Shown one piece after another: positions 42,713 through 54,684 of a stretch of 64,000 nucleotides of DNA; the stretch's first letter is position 1, and the number at the start of each line of letters is the position of its first letter. Origin of the DNA: Diplosphaera chodatii. Lineage: Eukaryota; Chlorophyta; Trebouxiophyceae; Prasiolales; Stichococcaceae. Below the pieces are notes generated by a model that worked only from the letters and a program-made list of their open reading frames with translations, had not been told where the DNA came from and searched no databases. The stretch lies in the NCBI GenBank assembly GCA_032358165.1, contig JAALGY010000019.1, forward strand, positions 434,001-498,000, written 5' to 3'. The translations under genes and the position numbers were made by a program.

Positions 42713-45700
42713 ATGTCGGAGGATGGCCTTGATGCCGAAGAGTTACCGTGCAGCTCCCAGCTGGTGCCCTTGGCAGACTTCGCGTTCACCGACAGCATGC
42801 AGACCTCTTCATCAGATGAACCCCAAACCTTCAAGGACGAATGCCCGGTGGGCGACGGATCCGATCAGCAGTCGCGCCTCCACCAGCCAGCGCATAATCT
42901 GCGTGCTTCAGGCCAAAGCAGCCTCGGCAGGTCGCAGCATCAGGCAGACGACTTCAATGGGGCTCTCGGACGTCCAAAGGGCGGCAGCAGCCCACCGCAG
43001 AGCCCTGTATATCAGCTGCATGCTGACGGCAGCGAGGCGGCCTGGCCTGCAAAGCTGCCGCCGCTGAAACACATTCTAGCGGCGCCTCATGTGATTATGG
43101 CAGACGCCCAGGTGGACAGCGCAGCACAGCCAGCGCAGCGGCTGCGACCCACCAGCGCCTTGCGGCTGGAGGCCCGTCTGGCAGCTGCGCAACAGGATGG
43201 TGCAGCGCCACTTCAGCAAGCAAACTCAGGCGTTGCACCGTACGACAACACTGTAAGGACGCCAAGGTCAGCATCTACAGCGGCGAACCAACCGCCCTCG
43301 TCGTCAGTATCGCCGGCAGGCATGAACGTGCACAAGCTCATGGCGGCAGCGAGAGCAGCACGCCAGCTTGAGGCGGAGGTACAGCGTCTGGAAGCAGAGC
43401 GCCATTCGCTGCAGGGCCGCCTAGCTGCCGAGGCTGCTGAGCATCAGCGCTGCAGTGCAGCATTAGACGATGCGCACATAGCACACAACAGGTGCCTTAA
43501 CGCCTGGCTTCATGCCTACTGTCCGTCTATCAAGAGCGCCAGCTGAAATACACGGACGAACTGCTGCTGCATGATACATCATGTCTTGACAGCACAGGTT
43601 ATTATGTTTCACAGGATGGCAGACAAGATGGAACAGCTGCATGGGCTGCTGCAGAGTGCGCAGGCAGAACAGCAGCGCTCCTCTGCTGAGGGACAGGAAG
43701 GTCGTGCAACGAATGCCCGGCTGACTGCTGAGTTGCAGCAGCTGCAAGACAGGCTGCAGACCGGCAGCGGCATGCAGCAGCAGACAGCAGCAGAGCTGCA
43801 AGAGCTCCGCAGCGGCAATGAGAGCCTGAGGCAGCAACTTCAGGTCAGCACTGGGTCTACACCACATCTCTGGCTGGTACTTTGACGTGCGTAACTGACT
43901 TATCAGGTCGACCAGCTTCCGATCGGTGTGCTGCTGGATCGACAGGAGGTGCGAGCAGCTCAGCAGGCCGCTGCAACGGAGGCAGCAGACATGCGCACGG
44001 CATCTGCAGCAGCCGAGGCGGAAATCAGCCGGCTGAACAAGGCCGGCAAGGCCCTCTGCACGGAGATGAACGCGATGCAGGTACTGCAACCTGCAATCGT
44101 GCATGATGTGCTGCTCTGCTGCTGCCTTCTCCCTTTCCTGCCACAACAAACACGGCAGATCAAGTTGACCACCCTGTGCCGCCACTGCAGGAGCAACTGA
44201 CAGCGTCACGAGGGGATGTGCAAGCAGCGCATATGAAGCTGGAGGCAGAAGTGTGTGGTTTCGCTGCACATAGCTGCTCATGCTTTTTGCTATGGCGCCA
44301 TCAGCTAGGTGACTGTTAACGCTTCCTGGACAGCCGGGGTGATGTGGGAGTGCATGAGCGCATGTGGTACAAACTTTACAGGCGCGGAGGGCGCACGAGG
44401 CGCAGGCTGAGGCAGATGATGCAGCCAATATTGTGCAGCGGTCGCAGCAGGAGCTTGCCTTCGCCCGCCAGCGGTGTGTTTGCCTAGATAGCCGCTGCCA
44501 CTGTATGACGAATATGCGCACCTAGGCCAGCTTTGTGCTCAATCTCACATACTGCTCTAGCCTGGAGTCCTGGTGGTGAAGAGGCACAGTAGACAACTAC
44601 AATCGATGCCATGACCACTTGCAGGGCGGAGGAAGCCGCTCAGCAGGGGCAGGGGCTGCACAGCGCGGCAGGGCAGCTGCGGGACGAGAATGGCCGGCTC
44701 GCCTCACAGCTCGCACACCTGCGGGTGCAGCTGGACCACGCCACCTCGGACCTCAACACCAAGTCGGCCGGTGGGCAAAAAGCCTGCTGCGTACGGCCCT
44801 CGCCTCCTGCGGCCTCACATTCGTCACCACTCTGGCTGCAAGGAGACGCATTTCGATCAGGCAAGGGCGGTGTGATTTGCATCCCATACCATCGGCCATG
44901 GCTGCCCTTCCACGGCCGCAGAGGCGTCAGGGCTGGCGAGGAACCTTGCGGAGGCGGAGGCCGCGGCAGATGCAGCGACGCGCGAGTCCGCGGCCGCCCG
45001 CCGTCGCCTCGCCGACTTGGAGCGGCACGCCGCGGCGCTGCAGGGTCAGGCAGCGGCGGCGCAGGAGGAGGCCGCTGACCTCCGTGCCCGCTGCAGGTGC
45101 CTGTAGCAGCCTCTCACTGCCTCCAGCAGAGCAACGGTGATGAGGCAGAGGCAATATTACCAGGCTGAGGGTTTGGGCTGGTGGAGAGTCAGTGGTGGGG
45201 CTCCGCAGACCCAGCTGGCGCAGATGGCTCAGGAAGGAAGTCCATTTTACACCGTTGACGTCTGCCAACAAGCACCTAGCGGAAAGTGACATTGTGCTCA
45301 GCTGGTACGCTGCAGGCGTCTGGAGCGTGCCAGCTACTCTGGAATGGACGCATCGCCAGCAGGCAGCGCAGCCTCCAGCGGTCCGCCGCCGCCTCCGCTG
45401 GCGGCGCCACTGGCTGTGCAGCCCATGTACAGCAGCAGTGGCAAGTCGGCGCAGCACCTTGCTGCACCTGCAACGCCCAGTCCCCACGAGATTTGCAGGT
45501 CCGAGATCGAGCGCACTGCACTGTGCACCTGTTCACGTCACCCTCCCTGTTTGCAGTGCTTACCCTTTGCAGAAGCCCCCCACACCATGTGAGGCACGGA
45601 GTATGTTCAAGGCGATTATCTTGCAGCAGGCGCAGCTTCAGAGACTCTGGCGACGGTTCGCAGTACAATCTGCCACCGCAGCATGCGGATGCCTCGCGGC

Positions 45701-46555
45701 CCTTGACGCCTGAGGCTCGCCACCGTCACGAAGGGATGGTGCCACAGCAGCCTCAGCTTGAATACCAGAGGCCCGTGCAGCAGCAGCCTGGCAGCTACGA
45801 AGTGCCGCAGGGATCGAGGCGACAGCGTCCCACGACCGACTACCCACCGTCGCCGCCGCAGCAGCGGCCACTGCAGCCGGTGCATCAGCTGCGCACGCCG
45901 CCGCAGCAGTCAGTGGCGGCATCGCCAGCGCGCGCAGAGGCAGAGGAGTTCTTCATGCAGCGGGGTGCGCGACGGGCGGCCGTCGAGGGCAGCAGCAATT
46001 CAAATAGGCCTGGGAGCCGCCCCTTTGGCACTGAGCAGAGCTTGGAGGTGGGTGGTGAACCTCGGCGTGCAGGATGCCAAAGTCAGCAGCAGCTGTGACA
46101 GGCTGTGAGCTGGAGGCAGGCAACAGTGCTTGAAGACCTACTGATGATGCACCTGACCATGCAGACGACTTTGCATGGTGCAGGAACTCATGCAGCAGAC
46201 GAAAGAGCATGAGGACGCTCTGATGCGACTCATGCTCGAGCGGAACGAGCTGAGTTGCGAGTATGCCAAGATGCCGGCACACGGTGGCCGTACCCTGGCA
46301 GATCGCCGTCGCAAGGTGACCAAGCTAGCTGTGGGGCTCGAAATTTCTGCAGTGATGATCACGTCAGCTACATGCAGGCAAGCATCCTGCACCGCCTCTG
46401 ATCACCTAGCTGACCAGAACTCCAGGTGGTAGTGCTTTGTACTTCAACTGGTAGTTACTGCTTGTGAGCAGGCACACCTGGAGGCACGGTTAGAGTCTAT
46501 CGACCGCTCGGCATCTGCGCTGCGGCTACACCTGAAGCGCCTAGGCGCTGCATGA
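42713..46555 (+). CDS. Coiled-coil protein with conserved C-terminal charged helix motif
   Basis: I do not recognise the family. The N-terminal exon (from MSEDGLDAEELPCSS) encodes about 270 mostly disordered Ser/Gln/Pro-rich residues ending in a heptad helix (AARQLEAEVQRLEAERHSLQ). Next exons are strongly coiled-coil: MADKMEQLHGLLQSAQAEQQ, QAAATEAADMRTASAAAEAE, EQLTASRGDVQAAHMKLEAE, ARRAHEAQAEADDAANIVQR, GLHSAAGQLRDENGRLASQL and ADLERHAAALQGQAAAAQEE. A Pro/Gln-rich linker follows (45.67-46.05 kb), then ELMQQTKEHEDALMRLMLER with EYAKMPAHGGRTLADRRRK and a last exon AHLEARLESIDRSASALRLH ending in LKRLGAA. The charged EYAKMP..GRTL..RRRK block looks conserved rather than random and is probably the functional end. 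The divergent partner is the kinesin-12, so a cytoskeletal or centrosomal role is a guess. Some exon limits are approximate. Confidence 0.7.
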
Positions 46556-47057
46556 TATGCTTCCGGGGCAGGTTGTGACTGGTGCAGATTTACGTATGAG
46601 TGTATTAATACCGTAAGCTGCCGCTGCCAGCACTGCGGTGCGAGATCGCACCCTTAGCGGCACCAACTTGGCTGACTCCTGTTTATAAACATTCGACTAT
46701 GCAGACTTTCACGAATAGAGAAGAAGGGAGGGTGTATGTCAGCCAGTATGGTGTAAGTCAGTCAGGGGCTCAGGGCTTTGGGTAGGGGTATGACATCTGT
46801 GCCAGGTCAGCAATGCACCACCTCGCACCCAGCAACACACTCGGCCCCGCAAGCGTCAATCTGTGGACCCGCACGGTATTCTTGCAAACGCTGCGTTGTC
46901 ACTTGTATCTTGCACTTGCGCGCCTGCCACAAATATAGCCTGACTGGTCAGTCAACCTGGTGCTCTAGACAGGACAGGCAAGCAACCCGAGTCGCTGTTT
47001 GGACCCAGCGCAACCCCTTCATCCGGTGCTGTGCAGCTCACATAAATCAGGCGCAGC
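46556..47057. other. Intergenic stretch upstream of the E2 gene
   Basis: About 500 bases between two plus-strand genes. It contains the promoter of the intronless E2 gene. No coding exon, RNA gene or repeat could be supported. Confidence 0.45.
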
Positions 47058-47618
47058 ATGGCCAGTCCAGGGAAGCGCCGCGAGATGGACCTCATGAAGC
47101 TCATGATGAGCGACTGGAAGGTGGACCTCGTGAACGACAGCGTCTGCGAGTTCACAGTGCTCTTCAAGGGCCCTCCAGACAGCCCATATGAGGGCGGCCA
47201 CTGGAAGGTGCATGTGGAGCTCCCGGAGGCCTATCCCTATAAGTCGCCGTCCATCGGCTTCGAGAACCGGATCTACCATCCCAACGTGGACGAGATGGCC
47301 GGGTCAGTGTGCCTGGACGTCATCAACCAGACGTGGAGCCCTATGTTTGACCTCGTGAACGTCTTCGAGGTTTTCCTGCCGCAGCTGCTGCTTTACCCTA
47401 ACCCCACAGATCCCCTAAATGGCGAGGCAGCTGCATTGCTCATGCGGGAGCCAGAGGCTTACAACCTCAAAGTGAAGGAGTATGTGAAAAAGTACGCAAA
47501 GGCAGACGACATTGCGTCAAAGCACGGCGGCTCTGATGGCAGCGGTAGCGATGATGATGCAGCATTCCTGTCATCCAGCGATGACGAGGACGACACACCA
47601 GGTCACCTAGATCGGTGA
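47058..47618 (+). CDS. UBE2H: Ubiquitin-conjugating enzyme E2, UBE2H/Ubc8 type (intronless)
   Basis: E2 enzymes carry ubiquitin as a thioester for transfer by E3 ligases. UBE2H-type E2s work with the GID/CTLH ligase in yeast and animals. The single 186-codon frame [20 protein letters not shown] shows the E2 fold: [23 protein letters not shown] at residues 74-76, and active Cys85 in [20 protein letters not shown]. The spacing and the motif [11 protein letters not shown] are diagnostic of UBE2H. The C-terminal tail is acidic and Ser-rich ([20 protein letters not shown]), as in other UBE2H proteins. All the other well-defined genes in this window have introns; this one has none. Confidence 0.97.
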   Translation: MASPGKRREMDLMKLMMSDWKVDLVNDSVCEFTVLFKGPPDSPYEGGHWKVHVELPEAYPYKSPSIGFENRIYHPNVDEMAGSVCLDVINQTWSPMFDLVNVFEVFLPQLLLYPNPTDPLNGEAAALLMREPEAYNLKVKEYVKKYAKADDIASKHGGSDGSGSDDDAAFLSSSDDEDDTPGHLDR

Positions 47619-48075
47619 TTGACAACAACCGCTGTCTATGAGCAGCTACATGCGGCGCAGTCGCCTTGTACATGTGATGTATCGTGCTTTTGCGGCAAAA
47701 CAGACAGCTGCTTTGGCGGCGGCATGCACCGCCAGACGCCAGCATGGTCCAGCAGTGGCCGCCCTTCGTTTGTATGTTGAGAACTCTAGAGATAGTGCAG
47801 GCTGGCATTGACTTGGCCCTGACTACATTCCTTGTAGTGCTTCATATCGCCCTGTAGTTGGGACTCCCACAAATTTCCACACATGTTGTCACCTCGGGGC
47901 GCCACAGGCAGGTCCAGCACAATCAAAACTACTGAATGTTTGAGAAGCATTCCGATGTCCACCAACTGAACAGCAGCCCCTGCTGCAATCCGGATTGGGC
48001 TGTTCGCGATCTGCTGGCACATTGTTGTCCCAAGTTTTGTGAGGCTTGCAATGCGGCGATTGCAATGGTCCCCCT
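47619..48075. other. 3' intergenic region between convergent E2 and ankyrin genes
   Basis: About 460 bases between convergent stops. No supported feature. Confidence 0.45.
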
Positions 48076-49340
48076 TCAAGGATGCTCCAGCGGGTTCTGG
48101 TAGCTGCCACGCTCCCGCAAGAAGTCGGGCGCCGCCGGGTTGTATGACTGTCGCGGCGATCGCTGCCCCAGCGCGAGTGGGCCGCTGCCATACTTTGTTG
48201 CGCCATAGTGCAGCAGTACGTCCTGTGTGTTTGACCATGTCGCATCTGGTGTGGTGTGAATGATGCATGCCTGCAACATTGCTACTACGAAAGCAGCACA
48301 CACTTGAAACCAGCGCAGCAGGTTATCGATCTGAAACACATACATCTCATCATCCCGTCGTGTCGTGTTGTGAAGGCTGCAGTTGAATAAGATAGTTACC
48401 TCGGGGTAGATGCCCTTCTCCTCGGTTGCCCCATATTTGCCCTTGGCCTTGCAGTAGCTCAGCGGCGTCCACCCCTTTGGTGACACAGCATCCAGGTCGG
48501 CGCCAAACTCCTGCCGTGACAGCAAGTTTATGTCAATGTCTGAGAATCAAACTGCAGGTGCGCCCTGAGGTGCATTGCCGTGGCAGGTCACGTTCCTGGT
48601 AGCGTGGTACGACATATTGCCGAGGTGCAGCGATGTGGGAATATCATCCTGCCATCGTTGGGCAACACCGCCACGACACAATTTAAGTCACCTTACACAG
48701 CTTTATGGTCTCCACGCCACCGTCGATGGCCCAGAAAAGCGTCAGATCCCCGCCTTCATTCACGAAGTTGGGGTCAGCACCGGCACGCAGCAGCGCCTTG
48801 GCGCACTCCAGCCGGCCCCGGTGCAGCGCTACCATCAGTGGCGTATAACCCTCTGCATGCATAATGTGTCACTCATCAGCATGGCAGGCGTGGTTCGTCA
48901 TATGCAGCGCCGATGCATGCATTGGCGCAACCCATGCTGGGTGGTGAAGGAGTTATTGTGCAGTTCTCGGCCATGGAGGCAGCACAATATGTCAGTAACA
49001 ATTATCAGCCAGACGCACGACTGGTTCGAGTATTCAAAAGTCCCGACGTGCAGATAACTACCAGACATGCTACAACGTGCAGCCGCGCACCCTGCGACTG
49101 GTACGCCCTGCCGAACACGAAGGCGACGTCCGCACCCTCGTCTATCTTCTCGTAGACTTTTCGCACATCATTCTTGACGATCGCGTTGTACAGCTCCTCC
49201 GTTGCGCGGTTGCCCTTCACGATGCCGTCCCCAGTGGCCTCAGGGTCGTAGTCAGGGTGGTGCGCCCCGCGGCCGCCATCCCACTGTGCCTCATAAGCGT
49301 CGTCAGCCTCCTTCTGCCGCTTCTTCATGATTTCTTCCAT
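48076..49340 (-). CDS. Small ankyrin-repeat protein
   Basis: It starts at 49340 with a charged helix MEEIMKKRQKEADDAYEAQW. A linker leads to NRATEELYNAIVKNDVRKVY and then ankyrin units: EGYTPLMVALHRGRLECAKA with LLRAGADPNFVNEGGDLTLF, then WAIDGGVETIK, and FGADLDAVSPKGWTPLSYCK. The last exon (DVLLHYGATKYGSGPLALGQ) ends NPLEHP at 48076. Joints at about 49.09/48.86 kb, 48.70/48.54 kb and 48.40/48.21 kb agree in phase. Such proteins are generic protein-protein interaction scaffolds, and no partner can be named. There is no signal peptide or membrane segment. Confidence 0.85.
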
Positions 49341-49749
49341 GGCTGCGGGCGGTCTGCGTGCGCAGCGGCGGTGGTATCGGTCGAAGTGGCGATTGCGGAG
49401 CTTCCGGCAGTTTACCGCGCGCCGGGGTTCCGGGGTCGGTTGATTCAGGTGGCAATGGCAGCCTCCGCAAGTACGCTCGGCATCTCGAATGACTGCGCGT
49501 AACGTGCTGTGCCATCACGGGCGGCCCTTTGGCATGCCAGGCGTCGGTCCGATTGCACAGGTAGCACCCCCCGTAGTCGGTCAATGCACAACCCTGCCAG
49601 GGCCGAGTCACTTGCGATCTGTGGGACTGTGGCCCCGCCCTGAATATGTTTGCAGACCTGGTGCCATGAGGCAAGACCTTGTGACTGAGAGTGCTCTGCA
49701 GACGATGCTACCATCCACTGCCTGTTCAGCGTGCTGTCACTCCTCAAGC

Positions 49750-50036
49750 CTAGTCGACTTCAGGATCCTCGACACGGTGTGCCCTCGTGTCGCAGTATGC
49801 TTTGATCGCTGCATATTCAGAAGCAATGTCTGCAAAACTGTCATACCACTGCAAATAGGAGGCACGGTGCGTGCAAAATGAAAACTGGAAGCTGGCGCCA
49901 TGGTGCTGCACAAACCGCATCATAGTCAGCGTCACCAGCGTCACCTGCAGGCCTCGCCAGGCTTGAAACTGACTATGGCTTGTTTCTGCTCGTCGAAGGT
50001 GGGATCATCAGAGGTGAATAAGTTAGTGAAAGGCAT
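49750..50036 (-). CDS. Candidate small protein, gene model uncertain
   Basis: Two protein-like stretches lie next to each other on the minus strand. One is an ATG-led segment at 50036 reading MPFTNLFTSDDPTFDEQKQA, and the other is a frame from about 49944 reading MMRFVQHHGASFQFSFC through DSFADIASEYAAIKAYCDTR to a stop at 49750. They are separated by ctgcag/gtgacg, which can be read as donor or acceptor, and a direct read-through hits a stop. I cannot join them with a normal-length intron. The family is unknown. It may be a short gene divergent from ATG4 or two exons of a different arrangement. Confidence 0.35.
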
Positions 50037-50122
50037 GACACTCCGCCTGCTGCTCATACAGATGTGACTCTTTCAGCGGGAGTACACAGCATGCGCTCTG
50101 CCTTTACCAGCGGCAAGGTCAG

Positions 50123-52830
50123 ATGAGCGCAGATGGTGAAGCCGACGCCAGGAAATCAGTGCATCAGGATGTGAGCAGCAACAGCGCCTGCACAGCAGAT
50201 GCAAAGCCAGCTAGTAGTGTGGAGGCACAGCTAGAGGCCCCAACAGAGGCAGCAGTGCCAACAGGACAGTCAGCTGAAGAGCCTTCAGCAGTGGTGCCAG
50301 CAGAAACTCACACACAGCGGCTGGGACACCCCTCATTGCTGCAGCCTGCTGAGGTGCCACCAGCAACTCGGGCAGCCAGTGCAACTGCTGCTGCGGCAGA
50401 CTCTCCGCCAGCAGCTTCCACATCAGTTGTTCAGGGCCGCCTCGGTCTGGTAGCGGAGTGGCGACTCGGCTGGCGGCGGACCTATCACACGATGTCGCAG
50501 GCGCTCGGACTGAGACGGCTTCAGGACTACATCCAGGGAGCCGGCTGTCCGGGCTGCGCGTGCTGTGCAATGATGGGCATGTGTGAGGTTGACGCCGATT
50601 GAGGGATGTAACAGCCTGCTGTCCCCCCATGCAGGGAGCCGGCACGGTGCTGGCACCTGACAAGCCGGTGTGGCTGCTAGGCGTGGAGCACAAGCCAAAG
50701 GCATCACCTGTGCAACCCGACAGCAGCGGCAATGGTGCACCTGAAGAGGATCAGGTGCCCCAGCCTGCTGTGCATTGCTCCACATGTCAGATCACTGCGC
50801 AATCAATGTGTCTTCGGGCTGGTCCTGCTGCAGCTGCACATTCCATATGTAACATGTGCGTGCTATGTGCAGCACGCGGAGGCAGTGCTGGACTTCAGGT
50901 CGAGGATCTGGGTCACCTACAGAAAGGGCTTTCCTGAGATAGGTGCACTATCTGTGTTGGAAGTGTGTCATGCCGCCAATCCTCTGATGTTATGCGCACT
51001 GCTGGGTGCTGAGGTTGCCATTGCGGTGTGCACAGGCATGTCAGGGTTGACATCGGATGCTGGCTGGGGCTGCACCCTGCGAAGCGGGCAGATGTTGCTG
51101 GCTGAGGTAGGCTTGAGCTGCAGCTGGTCTGCGGTGTGCATGCACAAACCTTGACGTGCCATGGAAGGCTGTTGTGCCCATAATGCCTGCACCCGTGCAG
51201 GGCTTGTTGCGACACATGATGGGGCGCAGCTGGCGAGTGAACAGGGGTGCTGGTCAGCCATCCGAGATGGTACAGCTGCTCCGCTGGCTGCACGACTATC
51301 CCCGCTCTGAGTCACCGTTTTCCGTCCACAACCTGTGCTCAGCGCCGGGAGTCCACGGGTGGGATGGTTGGTGCAATATGATGCCATGTCATTCTACATG
51401 CCGCAGACATTGCTGCATACAATATGCAATATCATGGGACCTAGCACGGATGCAGCATTGGTGCAACTGCCCATGTCTGCATACATGCAGGGTGCAGGCA
51501 GGAGAGTGGCTGGGACCTTGGGTGCTGTGCCGTGCATTGGAGGTGGCTGTCAATGCTGCTCGGCCGCTGGGCATTGCTGCACATGTGTTGGCTGAGCCCG
51601 GCGGGGGCGCACCCACAGTGCGCGACCCTCCGCTGTCATGTGGTTGCTCGACTGTGCTGTGTCACTGCGCAACATCACGCGACAGGTCATAAGCCATTTG
51701 GTGTGGATCTCCAAGCGTGCTGTGGACCTCAAAACTTGTTGTCAAAGCACAGGAAAGGCTTGCAGATGCTTTACTGCTGTGGCTGATCAGGTGTATCCCG
51801 ACTCGTTGGAGAAGACCTTCTTTCCAGCGGAGGAAGGGGGCGGCGAGGCTGCCTCTGCGTTGCTGGTGCTGCTGCCGCTGACGCTGGGCATTGACAAGGT
51901 GGGCATGGCATACAGGCTTGCTAAATACCTTGGCATCTGACAGTATGCCCCTTGGGCATTGATGACGACCCTCCAGGACGTTGTGACATCCCATTTGCCG
52001 TGCATTAGGGAGGGGTGCCAGCGAACCAGAAGTTGGCATGGCGCACACTTCAAGACGCAGGGGTTGTCGCCTGCCATTGCATGCAGCGCCAGTAACCACA
52101 TGGTACCTGTCTCCGGTCTTGCAGGTCAACCCGCGGTACGTGCCGCAGCTGCAGACCGTGCTGACCTGGCCGCACAGCATCGGCATTGTGGGCGGCCGGC
52201 CCAGCTCCTCGCTGTACTTTGTGGGCTACCAGGACGACAACGTGCTGTTCCTTGACCCCCACGAGACACAGCAGGTGTGAGCATCACCTGGCTACCTACG
52301 CCCTGGTCGCTGCATCATGTTGCTCCTGGCATTGTCTGCAACAGTTGGTCATATTTCAGCTAATGATGTCCAATATGTCGTAGGTGGTACTGGATGCAGA
52401 GGTCGGCAATGCGTCGACGTACCATTGCAACACGCTGCGCCTCATGCCGTTGGCCTCCATCGACCCGTCGCTGGCCATTGGCTTCTACTGCCGCTCCGCT
52501 GGTACGCAGGCAGAGTTGCACAGTGCAAAGTGGCGGCCTGCTGTCAAGCCAGCAACCGCTTCTGACAGACCCTGCTCATGTGACCTGCACGCACAGCAGA
52601 TAATCAGGAGAGCATCAAGTATGTTTGACAAGAGGCCAAGGGCATACCGTGCACCACCTGCAGAGTCGCTGCGGGCGCTGTGCGGTCAGCTGGCAGAGCT
52701 GGAAGTGAAGTCGGCCGGCGCACCGCTGGTGTCCATTGCCAAAGGAGAGGCGCCCGCGGCTGCCGACTGGCAGCACGAGTCCCCCACCTCCACGGGCGCC
52801 GGAAAGGGCGATGACTGGGAACTGCTGTGA
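50123..52830 (+). CDS. ATG4: Autophagy cysteine protease ATG4
   Basis: ATG4 trims ATG8 to expose its C-terminal Gly and later frees ATG8 from lipid. The start at 50123 (MSADGEADARKSVHQDVSSN) is followed by about 110 disordered Ala/Glu/Pro-rich residues. Catalytic-domain exons read KPVWLLGVEHKP, LDFRSRIWVTYRKGFPEIG, SGLTSDAGWGCTLRSGQMLL (nucleophile Cys), LLRHMMGRSWRVNRGAGQPS, EWLGPWVLCRALEVAVNAAR, VYPDSLEKTFFPAEEGGGEA, LLVLLPLTLGIDK, YVPQLQTVLTWPHSIGIVGG, SSLYFVGYQDDNVLFLDPHE (catalytic Asp and His in LDPH), TYHCNTLRLMPLASIDPSLA and IGFYCRSA. The C-terminal exon adds a disordered tail ending GKGDDWELL, with a probable ATG8-interacting motif. Cys, Asp and His are all present, so an active enzyme is expected. 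Confidence 0.96.
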
Positions 52831-53213
52831 TACCAACCCTGGTTTCTGCAGAGACGCTAGCGCCACATGTATGTCTTAGGCCGTGCTCGACACCATTGTA
52901 GCCGTGCCAGAGCGCCGCACGGGCCGCCCACCGCTGCAATCGCCCGTGTATGTAGCACTAACGACTGACTGTACAGTTTGGAGCATCTGCTTTTTGGTTG
53001 CGGAATGTGTGTATTCAGGGTTTAGTGCACCTCCAATGGGAATGAGGGGTTTGCATTGTGAGCTTGCTTTCCCCAGTGTATGGAGCAACAACAGCTGAAT
53101 GACCCTGTAGCAGAACTGTAAACCCTACTCCGGCGACTTGACAAGGCTGCTGCAGTGCCGCGAAATGGCCCTCTTGAAGCTCGTTGCGGAGCTGCTTGTG
53201 AGGGTCCGGCATC
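52831..53213. other. Intergenic region between ATG4 and RPS26
   Basis: About 380 bases between tandem plus-strand genes. No supported coding exon or element. It should hold the RPS26 promoter. Confidence 0.45.
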
Positions 53214-54101
53214 ATGACGAAGAAGCGGAGGTCAGGAGGTCGCAACAAGCCCGCCGGTGCCCGCGGACATGTGAGTGGGCCAGGAAGCCGCCACATCGCT
53301 GCCTGCCAACATCACACAGCCAATCACACGAGTTGTATGCACACGACAGGGGCTCTGTAAAGGGACAGTCCTGGTGTGCAAATGCATACTCCACAGGTTT
53401 GGGCTAGCATCGGAGTTGTGAGCCTGTGTTCGCGATGGTGCAGGTCAAGCGGGTGAGGTGCGAGGCGTCGGGCGTGCTGGTGCCCAAGGATAAGGCCGTC
53501 AAGCGCTTTATCGTGCGCAACATCGTGGACGCGTCCGCCATCCGCGATATCCAGGACTCATCTGTCGTTGACGGTGCGCGCAACCAAACATGAAGCATAC
53601 GGGGCATTGTGCCGTGGTCGGCCTTCGTGCAGCCCAACACCTTTCACGACGCACGAGAGACATGTAGCAGCTTTGCAGCGCATTGGGCTCTAGATGCCGC
53701 TCTGAATGATGCGGCCGCCACATACCGCTGTACCTGGGGTTGTTGGGGTTGTGTCAGCTTCGCGTGTGCACGGATTGTGCTTGTTTTAAATAGAGCTGCA
53801 TCCAGCCGGCGGTACTAGCCGACAACATTCTCGTTGTTTCCCTGCAGGCTATGCGCTGCCAAAGATCTACCGCAAGGTGTACTACTGCATCTCAGCAGCC
53901 ATCCACTCCAAGGTGGTGCGCGTGCGCTCCCGCACCGACCGCCGCATCCGGGAGCCGCCCAAGCGCAACTGGGGCCCGCCCCGGCAGCAGGACCGCCCGG
54001 CAGGCGGCGCCCCCGGCGCCCCGGGCGCCCCTGGCGGCCCCGGCGCCGGCGCCGGCGGCTTTGGTGGCGCAGCGGGTGGTGGCGGTGCACCCCGCAACTG
54101 A
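53214..54101 (+). CDS. RPS26: 40S ribosomal protein eS26
   Basis: eS26 sits at the mRNA exit channel of the small subunit. There are three exons: 53214-53270 ([19 protein letters not shown]), 53444-53573 ([20 protein letters not shown], then [20 protein letters not shown]) and 53848-54101 ([20 protein letters not shown], then [20 protein letters not shown]). The family core is well conserved. Two differences stand out. Each zinc-type CxxC pair of animal and land-plant eS26 has kept only its first Cys (RCEAS and YYCISA). The C-terminus carries a tail of about 45 residues very rich in Gly, Ala and Pro. Position and splice structure leave no doubt that it is a normal expressed-type gene, not a pseudogene. 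Confidence 0.97.
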
Positions 54102-54684
54102 ATGTGAGGGCGGCAGGGATGGCGGCTGCTGAGCGGATGGCAGCAGCGGTGGGTGTTGCGCAAACGGAGCACAGCACTGACGTTCGCAGCTGCGCAGCTC
54201 TGGAGTGCCTACATTTAAAATAATAAAAAAAGGAGTAAGACGACAATGGCGGCAGCTGGCGGCTTATCTGGTGATTGTAGGATGGTGCGATGGTGCGAAG
54301 ATCTGCTGCTTGTAGGATGCCAACTGATGAGTGTAAGACAACGCACCTGCAACTGAGAAACTCCGTGTGTCAAGACTATGATGACGACCTGAGACGTTGT
54401 CTCCCACTCAAGTGCTCCTAGAGTGTCGATATGACATCACCACCAGTGCTGTGCATGCGGCACAGCATAATTGCACAAGGCGCTCAGCAACCCATCTTAC
54501 TTCATCAGCATGCGAAGCCAGATATAGAAGGCTGCACCCACCATAGCCCACATGCAATGCCACCAGAAACCACTTCTCAGGCAGGCGTGTTCCACTGCCG
54601 GCAGACCTTTCTATAGTCAATAGAGCAGTCGCAGTAGCTGTGGGCAGTGTCTGCTCTGCAGCATTCGATCTTAGCACGGTTGCA

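Noticed and set aside
54408..54677. Minus-strand stretch with a membrane-like segment followed by a gtaaga donor
   Set aside because: It reads as a plausible exon (EKWFLVALHVGYGGCSLLYL), but no partner exons or start could be found on that strand between RPS26 and the zinc-knuckle gene. It was kept out of the gene list.
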